Origin: Thermoplasmata archaeon
Lineage (GTDB): Archaea > Thermoplasmatota > Thermoplasmata > Thermoplasmatales > Thermoplasmataceae
Length of the DNA: 12,819 nucleotides
Assembly: GCA_021797225.1 (NCBI GenBank)
Contig: JAKAAE010000032.1
Coordinates: forward strand, 1-12,819
Direction: 5' to 3'
Below the pieces are notes generated by a model that saw nothing but the letters and a program-made list of their open reading frames with translations, searched no databases and was not told where the DNA came from. Below, one piece after another: positions 7,328-12,819 of the stretch. Every line of letters begins with the position of its first letter. Position 1 is the stretch's first letter. The position numbers and the translations under genes are program-made.

Positions 7328-7867
7328 TTATATTCCCACCCATGGATCCTTTTTGAATGCCTTGGATACAACCATTGTATCGTATTTTACAATACCATCC
7401 TTTCTGGCAAGGCTATCTTCGAATTCCTGAATGGTTTCAAGATTTAAAAAAAGACCCTGTAATAAAAGCTGGTTCTGTCCTCTTCTCCTGTATAGTGAAA
7501 GTATGTTGGGATTTGCCGCAAGTGATTCGGCAATAGAATCTAGCTTATCTCCCTCTGTATCTATTCTTATGCACACCTTTATGCTATTCTCTATTACATG
7601 CAGGTCAACCAATGCAGAAAATCCTGTTATGATTTTTCTCCTGACCAGTTCATTTATCCTTCTCCTCACTGTTGCCTCACTGGTATTCAGCATCTTTGCT
7701 ATCTCAGCATTTGACATTCTGGCGTTATACCTAAGGAAACACATAATCTCCTTATCTAGATCATCAAAAGGTAAAATTGACGGGTCTATATGCCCCCATC
7801 TAACGGAAAGGTCACATTCATAATTCTTGCTATCATCTGTTTTCTTTGAATTATTTTCTTCAGTCAT
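7328..7867 (-). CDS. Lrp/AsnC-family transcriptional regulator
   Basis: 179 residues. Residues 1-33 are a polar extension not usual in the family (typical length about 150). Residues 36-85 are the winged-helix domain, beginning with the typical FDDLDKEIMCFL, followed by NAEIAKML and the recognition helix SEATVRRRINEL (63-74). Residues 95-170 correspond to the RAM domain that oligomerises and binds amino acids or related effectors. The ATG at 7867 is supported by a TATA box about 24 nt upstream. A palindrome covers that TATA box, which suggests autorepression. The gene is convergent with the aspartase, so amino-acid control of that enzyme is plausible but not shown. Effector and targets cannot be read from the sequence. 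Confidence 0.93.
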   Translation of the reverse strand: MTEENNSKKTDDSKNYECDLSVRWGHIDPSILPFDDLDKEIMCFLRYNARMSNAEIAKMLNTSEATVRRRINELVRRKIITGFSALVDLHVIENSIKVCIRIDTEGDKLDSIAESLAANPNILSLYRRRGQNQLLLQGLFLNLETIQEFEDSLARKDGIVKYDTMVVSKAFKKDPWVGI

Positions 7868-7880
7868 AAAATTATATTTT

Positions 7881-7898
7881 AAAGCAATATATAGCTTT
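7881..7898 (-). promoter_or_regulatory. Lrp-type gene TATA box inside an AAAGC-N8-GCTTT palindrome
   Basis: Perfect 5-bp arms AAAGC (7881-7885) and GCTTT (7894-7898) flank AATATATA. On the minus strand the TATA element CTATATAT (7894-7887) is centred about 24 nt before the ATG at 7867. A protein bound to the palindrome would block TBP. Autoregulation is common for archaeal Lrp proteins, so this is a candidate operator. Confidence 0.5.
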
Positions 7899-8004
7899 TT
7901 TCACATTTTATTTAAAATATATAATTGATAAATATCGAAATTCAATATTAATATGACTATAACCGAATTTTACCTCCACATTCACAAAAAATATATAAAA
8001 AAAT

Positions 8005-8016
8005 TATGTATAAAAA
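8005..8016 (+). promoter_or_regulatory. TATA box of the e-MtaB gene
   Basis: TATGTATAAAAA lies about 38 nt before the ATG at 8049 and predicts a leader of roughly 10 nt. A second candidate, ATATATAAAA, lies at 7991-8000. Either would place the transcription start beyond the upstream in-frame ATG at 7953, which argues against the longer protein. Confidence 0.4.
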
Positions 8017-8048
8017 TTGTTATTAACGTAATTGTAATTAAAAAACAC

Positions 8049-9251
8049 ATGAAAATTTACTTCGAATCATACGGATGCACTCTACAAAAATCGGAATCAT
8101 CATTATATTTAAATAAATTGCTTCAGGATAAAAACAACCAGATGGTAGAAAAGCCAGAGGATGCAGATTTAAGCATCATAGGAACATGTGTTGTAATAAA
8201 GCATACAGAGGATAAAATGGTAAAACGTATCTCGTCACTTTCCAGGAATTCAGGCAAAGTGAAGGTGTTAGGATGCCTTGCCACTGTTAATGGAAATACC
8301 ATAGAATCAGATAATGTAGAGATATTAAAACCCCGTGAATTCAGGAGTTTTTATGAAGGTACGCTTGATAACATAGAAATTAAATCAGATATATATGATG
8401 GGATACCAATAAATCAGGGATGTACAGGGAGTTGCAATTTCTGCATATCCCATATAGCCAGAGGAAAATTGCTTTCCAGACCGGTGGATAAAATAGTAAA
8501 TCAGGTAAACATGGAGCTTGACCGTAATATACGTGAAATCAGGATATCATCACTGGATACAGCTGCATATGGGAAAGATTTAGGTACTGACCTGGCCGAT
8601 CTTATAAATAATATAGTATCAATTGATCGCAATTTTTATCTACGTGTTGGCATGCTTGAACCCAGGAATGCATATGATATACTTTACAAACTTGTATCAG
8701 CATATAATTCACAGAAAGTATTCAAATTTCTTCACATACCTGTCCAGAGTGCTGACGATTCTGTGCTGAGTGCTATGAACCGGGAATATACTATAGAGGA
8801 AGCAGAAACCGTATGGAGAAAGTTTATGGACGCATTCCCGGATATGTCAATAGCAACGGATATAATACTGGGATATTATAATGATTCCTGGGAGGGCTTT
8901 GAAAAAACTCTTAAATTTATCGAAAATTACAGCCCAGATATTATCAATGTTACCAGGTTTTCCCCCAGACCCTATACAAAAGATTATAATAAAATGCCTC
9001 TTAACTCCAATCTTCTTAAGGAGTGGTCTCGGGAAATCATAGACCTGCACCGTATACAGATGGAGAAAAAACTTGATCACTTTCTCGGCCGGGAGGAAAG
9101 AGTTATGGTTACTGAGGAGGGCAAAAACGGTACTATGGTTGCCAGGGATATCAATTACCGCCCCGTGGTATTAAATAAAAGTTATCAAAAATATACTGAC
9201 GTTTACTGTAAAATTATCGGTCATGGAAGCAATTATCTTATTGGAGAATAA
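8049..9251 (+). CDS. tRNA t6A37 methylthiotransferase (archaeal e-MtaB, MiaB-like radical SAM)
   Basis: Predicted to add a methylthio group to t6A at position 37 of ANN-decoding tRNAs, forming ms2t6A. The 400 residues have the three domains of the methylthiotransferase family. The N-terminal UPF0004 domain carries the auxiliary [4Fe-4S] ligands Cys10, Cys47 and Cys76. The radical SAM core has CxxxCxxC at Cys125, Cys129 and Cys132 in QGCTGSCNFCISHIARGK. The C-terminal segment from about 340 has the length and character of a TRAM domain. The start at 8049 is chosen because MKIYFESYGC is the family N-terminus; the 32 residues of a longer form from 7953 are Lys/Ile-rich and match nothing. Its last 19 nt overlap the end of dph2 on the other strand. 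Confidence 0.93.
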   Translation: MKIYFESYGCTLQKSESSLYLNKLLQDKNNQMVEKPEDADLSIIGTCVVIKHTEDKMVKRISSLSRNSGKVKVLGCLATVNGNTIESDNVEILKPREFRSFYEGTLDNIEIKSDIYDGIPINQGCTGSCNFCISHIARGKLLSRPVDKIVNQVNMELDRNIREIRISSLDTAAYGKDLGTDLADLINNIVSIDRNFYLRVGMLEPRNAYDILYKLVSAYNSQKVFKFLHIPVQSADDSVLSAMNREYTIEEAETVWRKFMDAFPDMSIATDIILGYYNDSWEGFEKTLKFIENYSPDIINVTRFSPRPYTKDYNKMPLNSNLLKEWSREIIDLHRIQMEKKLDHFLGREERVMVTEEGKNGTMVARDINYRPVVLNKSYQKYTDVYCKIIGHGSNYLIGE

Positions 9252-10237
9252 GAGTCAACGCCGACTATCTCGTCCATTATATACCTGTCGTTGCTTTTAA
9301 ATCCAAAGAGCTGTTCGAATTCTATTGGTGTCAGTATTGGTATTCTGAACTTTTCACCATCATCAATGGAAACTCTGGGGCAACCTGTAAACACAGCAGC
9401 ATCGCACATCATATTCTCTACATCCACCGGATTTATATTGTCCGCAGTCACTATTATTGCTTCCTTTCCCATGTCCTTTACCTTGCTGTAAATGCTGTAT
9501 GCCAATTTTTTCCTGTACTGGCCAATTTTTGTATCAATAATAACGGCAAATTTTTTTGCATCTAATGCTGGCTCTATACTTGCATATCTTTTTCGTAGAA
9601 ATTTATCAATGTCGGGCTGTATATTTCTTATGGATTTCTGATTCAGGTCCAGTATGTAGACAGATTTATCTGTGGACAGCTGTGCACCGATGCCGTGAAA
9701 GAGGCCGGTACTTACCAGAAGATACGCATCAACCCTGTTTGCTATGGAATGTGCCGAGCTGAAGTTGCAGCCAAGAACCTGGCCAGGATATTTTAACCTG
9801 CCGTCAACGCTACCTATTATGACGCTGTATCCTAGTTTATCCAGCTTTTCCTGAACATACTGCATTTCTTTATAATACTGTACAGACGAAAGAAGGCCTA
9901 TGTTTCTGATTCCATCATCCCTGAGCACAGAAAAAACGTTATCATCTAATTCCACAGCCCTGTAATAGTATTCTATAAAAATAACGGGTTTTGTATATTT
10001 AATATTTGGAATCTCAGAATGGCCGAACTGGACGATACAGTCCACATCCCGGTAAACTTCCATATTTCCTATGTCACAGGCACCGTAAAATGACTGCGAG
10101 CTAATAATAACTTTGAACTGCTCTGAAAATTTATTGAATAAATTGAACGATTCCGGTTTTAATCCATCCGGAATCTGAAGCAGTATCTTTTCTGCCCCAC
10201 GGTGCTTTAATTCTTTTATTGCATCTTCTATATCCAT
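9233..10237 (-). CDS. dph2: Diphthamide biosynthesis protein Dph2 (archaeal, non-classical radical SAM)
   Basis: Catalyses the first step of diphthamide synthesis: transfer of the 3-amino-3-carboxypropyl group from S-adenosylmethionine to a histidine of elongation factor 2. The 334 residues are the normal size for the archaeal homodimer subunit. The three cysteines that hold the [4Fe-4S] cluster are present, one per domain: Cys54 (YGACD), Cys157 (VLGCNFSSA) and Cys286 (FTGCPR). The N-terminus shows the family pattern ILLQIPDGLKP. The ATG at 10237 has a TATA element about 24-28 nt upstream that contains the stop codon of the preceding flavoprotein gene. Its 3' end overlaps the e-MtaB gene tail to tail by 19 nt. 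Confidence 0.94.
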   Translation of the reverse strand: MDIEDAIKELKHRGAEKILLQIPDGLKPESFNLFNKFSEQFKVIISSQSFYGACDIGNMEVYRDVDCIVQFGHSEIPNIKYTKPVIFIEYYYRAVELDDNVFSVLRDDGIRNIGLLSSVQYYKEMQYVQEKLDKLGYSVIIGSVDGRLKYPGQVLGCNFSSAHSIANRVDAYLLVSTGLFHGIGAQLSTDKSVYILDLNQKSIRNIQPDIDKFLRKRYASIEPALDAKKFAVIIDTKIGQYRKKLAYSIYSKVKDMGKEAIIVTADNINPVDVENMMCDAAVFTGCPRVSIDDGEKFRIPILTPIEFEQLFGFKSNDRYIMDEIVGVDSYSPIR

Positions 10238-10257
10238 TCACAGCTTATCGCTATATA

Positions 10258-10270
10258 TCTATTTAAATAT
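10258..10270 (-). promoter_or_regulatory. TATA box of dph2, overlapping the upstream stop codon
   Basis: On the minus strand ATATTTAAATAGA is centred about 27 nt before the dph2 ATG (10237). The TAA in its middle (10265-10263) is the stop codon of the flavoprotein gene. The sequence suggests dph2 has its own leaderless promoter in addition to any readthrough. Confidence 0.5.
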
Positions 10271-11258
10271 TAAGACTGGAGCTATGGCCTCCGAACATAG
10301 TTGCATTCGGTGTTAAATACTTCTTTATAAAGTTTATGGCAACATAGGCGTTCCCACCATCTATGGCTATTATTGGATGGACAGGCTCGCCCGGTATTGT
10401 TGCCACATCCCCCACTGCAAATATTCCATCTATGTTAGTCTGGAATTCATCATTTACAAGAATATTCCTGCCATTTTTACTCATTTCTATATTTACTGAT
10501 TTAAATGTGTTGGCCTTCCCCACATGCCCTATGGCAACAATCAGCGAATCGATATTTAATTTTTGGGTGATCTTATCCTGCACATTTAAAATGGATATGC
10601 TTCTAACCTTATTATCACCTGATATCTCAGTTACCGAGCTGTTCATCATAAGTGATATCTCCTTGTTATTCATTACACTGTCAAGGGTTTTCTCAGCCGC
10701 CTTGAACTTCTCGCTATGGTGAATGACATAGACCTTCTTTGCTGTCCCGGCAAGCTCATTTGCGTAGTCGAGGGCTGAATCTCCCCCACCGACAATGGCA
10801 ACCACCTGATTCTTGAATCTGTTAATATCCTTTACAGTATATTCCACACCGCGATCCTTAAATTCTTCCTCTCCAGAACATCCTATCTTTCTTGGTGTAA
10901 AATCGCCTATACCGGTACATACGAGTACAGCCTTGCATGTGTATGCATTTTCACCGTTTACCTCTACGGTAAATTTATCCTCACCAGGTATTATATCGGT
11001 AACCTTACTGCTCAACTTTATCTCACCATCAAATAATTTTGCCTGTTCATACATTTTATCCCTGAGATCCATGGCATTTATCCTGGGTATCCCCTGAACG
11101 TCGTACACCATCTTTTCCGGATAAAGTTCAGGTATCTGTCCACCTGTGTAATCAAGGGCTTCCAGTGTTATGCTTTTAATATCTCTGAGACCTGCAAGAA
11201 ACGTGGCAAACAGTCCGGTTGGACCTGCTCCTACTATAACAAGATCGTAATCCTCCAT
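10263..11258 (-). CDS. Ferredoxin-NAD(P) reductase-type flavoprotein (thioredoxin reductase-like, no CxxC)
   Basis: 331-residue FAD enzyme of the thioredoxin reductase fold. The FAD-binding GxGxxG is VGAGPTG (9-15), the nucleotide-binding motif is VGGGDSALD (156-164), and the second FAD motif is GIFAVGDVA (278-286). The redox CxxC of thioredoxin reductase is absent: VEYTVKDINRF occupies its place. This matches the FNR type 2 group, which moves electrons between ferredoxin and NAD(P)H. The usual HRRxxFR pocket that holds the NADPH phosphate reads HHSEKFK (180-186), so NADH preference is possible. ATG 11258 is chosen because MEDYDLVIVGAG is the family N-terminus; an upstream TTG at 11303 would add 15 unrelated residues. 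Its promoter is unclear, because the best TATA-like sequence lies only about 14 nt upstream. Confidence 0.9.
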   Translation of the reverse strand: MEDYDLVIVGAGPTGLFATFLAGLRDIKSITLEALDYTGGQIPELYPEKMVYDVQGIPRINAMDLRDKMYEQAKLFDGEIKLSSKVTDIIPGEDKFTVEVNGENAYTCKAVLVCTGIGDFTPRKIGCSGEEEFKDRGVEYTVKDINRFKNQVVAIVGGGDSALDYANELAGTAKKVYVIHHSEKFKAAEKTLDSVMNNKEISLMMNSSVTEISGDNKVRSISILNVQDKITQKLNIDSLIVAIGHVGKANTFKSVNIEMSKNGRNILVNDEFQTNIDGIFAVGDVATIPGEPVHPIIAIDGGNAYVAINFIKKYLTPNATMFGGHSSSLNI

Positions 11259-11317
11259 GTCACGAATATATATAAACAATACAAAAACTTTGGTATAATC
11301 CAATTTGTTTAGAGGTT

Positions 11318-12067
11318 CTATAATCTGTAAAGTGTGCTGCCGAAATCCTGTGACGCAGTCTCCATGGATGCATATTTTTTATTTCTGTTGTAAAGATATG
11401 CTTTAACCGTTTCTATTGCAATATCCGGAGTATTATTTTTTTCACTGAGATGGGTAAGTACGATTCTGGTATTATCCGATGCAGAGACGTATATGGCTTC
11501 CGCTGACTGTTCATTTGAAAGATGCCCGTGTTCACTTCTTATCCTCATTTTGAGCATTTCAGTATACGGGCCGGTTCTTAACATTTCCGGATCATGATTG
11601 GCCTCAATAGCCATTATATCAGATCCCTGCATTGCATCCAGAAGTTCCTGGCTTATTATTCCAAGATCCGAAACCACAGATATTTTTATCCCTCTATTAC
11701 CTATTACATATACTACCGGGTCCACGGCATCATGATCAACGGAAACCGGCATTACCGTAAAGTTTCCTATTGCTACCTCACCGCGTATGCTATACCCTTT
11801 CTCGAGGTGCATTTTTTCCAGAGTTTTGCCCCTGGAATATACATCTGCTTGTAATTTCCGTGATATAGCCCGTACCCCGGAAGAATGATCTGAATGCTCA
11901 TGGCTTATGAACATTGATTTTTCCAGGTTCTCTATCCCAAGTTCTGATGTTTTTTCCTGAAATTTCTTGAGGCTGATGCCACAGTCTATTATGATCAGAT
12001 CATTTTCATCCCATATAACAGTGGAGTTTCCCCTGCTTCCCGAGGAAAGCATATAGAAATTAAGCAT
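11318..12067 (-). CDS. MBL-fold metallohydrolase, YycJ/WalJ-like 5'-3' exonuclease family
   Basis: 249 residues of the metallo-beta-lactamase fold. The N-terminus SSGSRGNST and IIDCGIS are typical of the YycJ/WalJ group. The di-metal site is visible: HEHSDH (His56, His58, Asp60, His61), His112 in SVDHDAVDP, Asp134 in SDLG and His206 in LTHLSEKNN. EANHDPEML and GHLSNEQ match the group's conserved C-terminal strings. Bacillus YycJ is a double-stranded DNA 5'-3' exonuclease linked to mismatch repair, and a DNA-repair nuclease role is inferred here. ATG 12067 is preferred over an upstream TTG at 12082 because a TATA box is centred about 25 nt away. The flavoprotein gene follows 59 nt downstream on the same strand. 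Confidence 0.9.
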   Translation of the reverse strand: MLNFYMLSSGSRGNSTVIWDENDLIIIDCGISLKKFQEKTSELGIENLEKSMFISHEHSDHSSGVRAISRKLQADVYSRGKTLEKMHLEKGYSIRGEVAIGNFTVMPVSVDHDAVDPVVYVIGNRGIKISVVSDLGIISQELLDAMQGSDIMAIEANHDPEMLRTGPYTEMLKMRIRSEHGHLSNEQSAEAIYVSASDNTRIVLTHLSEKNNTPDIAIETVKAYLYNRNKKYASMETASQDFGSTLYRL

Positions 12068-12085
12068 AAGCTGTATATACAATTG

Positions 12086-12097
12086 CTGTATATTTTT
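12086..12097 (-). promoter_or_regulatory. TATA box of the MBL-fold gene
   Basis: On the minus strand AAAAATATACAG is centred about 25 nt before the ATG at 12067. A direct repeat GCTGTATAT (plus-strand positions 12070-12078 and 12085-12093) covers it and the 5' end of the transcript. Confidence 0.5.
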
Positions 12098-12142
12098 TTA
12101 TCCAATTTTATTTCTAATTATTGATTTAATTATATTTATATA

Positions 12143-12155
12143 TTTATATAAAATA
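12143..12155 (+). promoter_or_regulatory. TATA box of the small winged-helix gene
   Basis: TTTATATAAAATA is centred about 25 nt before the GTG at 12174. Another TATA-like run at 12135-12144 lies at the same distance from the GTG at 12165, so the exact transcript start is uncertain. Confidence 0.45.
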
Positions 12156-12162
12156 TACTATC

Positions 12163-12168
12163 AGGTGA
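12163..12168 (+). promoter_or_regulatory. Shine-Dalgarno sequence that favours the GTG at 12174
   Basis: AGGTGA matches the complement of the 16S rRNA 3' end and sits 5 nt before the GTG at 12174. The in-frame GTG at 12165 lies inside this site, so it is the less likely start. Confidence 0.4.
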
Positions 12169-12173
12169 CTGAA

Positions 12174-12389
12174 GTGTCAGATTTATCAGGTAATGCAGAA
12201 AAGATATACGATTCATTAAAGGCCATGGGTGCTGTTTCCGAGGAGAAACTGAAAACAGCGGATGATATAATGAAGAAAGCGTCTCTGGGTAAAGGGCTTA
12301 TAAATGCAGGCCTAAAAGAATTGATGGATAAAAAAATGGTAAAAAGAGTTGCCAGGCAAAAAAGCGCTGGATATTTCATAGTAAAATAG
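12174..12389 (+). CDS. Small winged-helix protein, probable DNA-binding regulator
   Basis: 71 residues if started at the GTG at 12174 (74 from the GTG at 12165). It is a single compact domain: helix 1 NAEKIYDSLKAMG, helix 2 around TADDIMKKAS, a longer basic helix LINAGLKELMDKKMV, then a basic wing ARQKSAGYFIVK that ends the protein. This order suggests a winged helix with a positively charged DNA-binding face and no effector domain. Such stand-alone domains are common in archaea as regulators or chromatin-associated proteins. I do not recognise a specific family or target. It is divergent from the MBL-fold gene and is followed after 102 nt by the DUF373 gene on the same strand, which has its own promoter. 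Confidence 0.82.
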   Translation: MSDLSGNAEKIYDSLKAMGAVSEEKLKTADDIMKKASLGKGLINAGLKELMDKKMVKRVARQKSAGYFIVK

Positions 12390-12436
12390 TCTTCATTTTC
12401 CCTAGGCAGAATCATATTAAATAACCGGCTATATTA

Positions 12437-12452
12437 TATCAAATAATTGATA
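12437..12452 (+). promoter_or_regulatory. Palindrome TATCAA-N4-TTGATA upstream of the DUF373 promoter
   Basis: Perfect 6-bp arms with a 4-nt spacer end 3 nt before the TATA box at 12456. A direct copy of the left half (TATCAAAT) recurs at 12484-12491 just before the ATG. Its position suits an operator or activator site; the binding protein is unknown. Confidence 0.35.
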
Positions 12453-12455
12453 AAA

Positions 12456-12464
12456 CTTATATAG
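12456..12464 (+). promoter_or_regulatory. TATA box of the DUF373 gene
   Basis: CTTATATAG is centred about 32 nt before the ATG at 12492 and preceded by an A-rich TAAAA like a BRE. It predicts a very short leader of roughly 5-8 nt. Confidence 0.5.
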
Positions 12465-12491
12465 TTACATTTCCTTTATTAATTATCAAAT

Positions 12492-12819
12492 ATGACAACT
12501 CTGATACTGAATGTGGACAGGGATAACGATTACGGTATAAAAGCAGGAATAGAGGGACCTGTAACAGGATATGGTGATTGTTATAATGCTGCATTAAAAT
12601 TAATTTCAGTGGATGCAGAGGATTCGGATGCTAATGCACTTTTCGGTACAATAAAACTTTATGAGGATTTAAAGAGGAAAAATGAACAGGTGGAAATCGC
12701 ACTTATTACCGGTGACGATGATGTTGGAGCGAAATCAGATGAAATATTGAGCAAACAGCTGGATGATGTCCTGAGCATGGATCACTATGATGATCTGATA
12801 CTGGTTTCCGATGGGGCAG
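12492..12819 (+). CDS. DUF373 family protein (N-terminal part, cut by the window edge)
   Basis: The first 109 codons are visible and open at the right edge. The N-terminus TLILNVDRDNDYGIKAGIEGP, the segment DAEDSDANALFGTIKLYEDL and ALITGDDDVGAKSDEIL are the hallmark strings of archaeal DUF373 proteins. Complete members are about 350-380 residues, with this soluble N-terminal domain followed by several membrane helices. The acidic VDRDND and TGDDDVG loops suggest a metal or nucleotide site. No function has been established for the family. The ATG at 12492 fits the family N-terminus. A palindrome and a TATA box directly upstream indicate an independent, possibly regulated promoter. Confidence 0.9.
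   Translation, partial: MTTLILNVDRDNDYGIKAGIEGPVTGYGDCYNAALKLISVDAEDSDANALFGTIKLYEDLKRKNEQVEIALITGDDDVGAKSDEILSKQLDDVLSMDHYDDLILVSDGA

Noticed and set aside
7953..8048. 32-codon N-terminal extension of the e-MtaB protein
   Set aside because: The residues are Lys/Ile-rich translations of AT-rich promoter DNA. TATA boxes lie inside it, and the family N-terminus starts at 8049.
10263..11258. Thioredoxin reductase
   Set aside because: The fold fits, but the redox-active CxxC is missing, so the ferredoxin-NAD(P) reductase type is the better call.
1..12819. CRISPR array, tRNA or rRNA genes, insertion sequences
   Set aside because: No regularly spaced repeats, no cloverleaf-like or rRNA-like segments in the gaps, and no transposase or terminal inverted repeats were seen.

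Overview
The window looks like a chromosomal segment of an acidophilic Thermoplasmatales-type archaeon (Ferroplasma, Acidiplasma, Picrophilus or Cuniculiplasma relatives). The evidence is an AT-rich sequence, use of AGA/AGG for arginine, archaeal-type alanyl-tRNA synthetase, archaeal Dph2, archaeal e-MtaB, a DUF373 protein, and TATA boxes centred about 24-28 nt before many start codons, which implies leaderless mRNAs. The genus is an inference from gene content; no rRNA or tRNA gene is present to fix it.

Layout. At the left edge a minus-strand gene begins with its own promoter. It shows the N-terminal motif of deoxycytidylate deaminase but hits a stop after 13 codons, which suggests a frameshift. 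Divergent from it is alaS (164-2842). alaS overlaps by 4 nt a membrane protein of the site-2-protease/EGY type (2839-4590) whose zinc-binding HExxH motif is destroyed and which carries a large external domain rich in N-glycosylation sequons. Convergent with this pair is a minus-strand isocitrate dehydrogenase homologue (4648-5757). Its fold is intact, but the catalytic Lys, two metal-binding Asp and the substrate-binding Ser have been replaced. It shares a ~90 bp divergent promoter region with an aspartate ammonia-lyase (5848-7215). An Lrp/AsnC regulator (7328-7867, minus) follows, with a palindrome over its own TATA box. Between it and the lyase lies a tiny ORF with a strong Shine-Dalgarno sequence.

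The central part holds two Fe-S enzymes of the translation apparatus arranged tail to tail with a 19 nt overlap: e-MtaB (ms2t6A tRNA modification, 8049-9251) and Dph2 (diphthamide on EF2, 9233-10237, minus). Upstream of dph2 on the same strand are a ferredoxin-NAD(P) reductase-type flavoprotein (10263-11258) and a YycJ/WalJ-like metallo-beta-lactamase-fold nuclease (11318-12067). The right end has a 71-residue winged-helix protein (12174-12389) and the start of a DUF373 membrane protein (from 12492), cut by the window edge.

How the genes may work together. AlaRS, e-MtaB and Dph2 all serve translation. The aspartase would feed fumarate into the TCA cycle, and the dead isocitrate dehydrogenase beside it could be a regulatory partner of the true enzyme. 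The two catalytically disarmed enzyme homologues (protease and dehydrogenase) lying next to each other are the most unusual content. I see no mobile element, CRISPR array, rRNA or tRNA. No gene-free stretch exceeds 300 bases; the longest is 7868-8048 and holds only divergent promoters.
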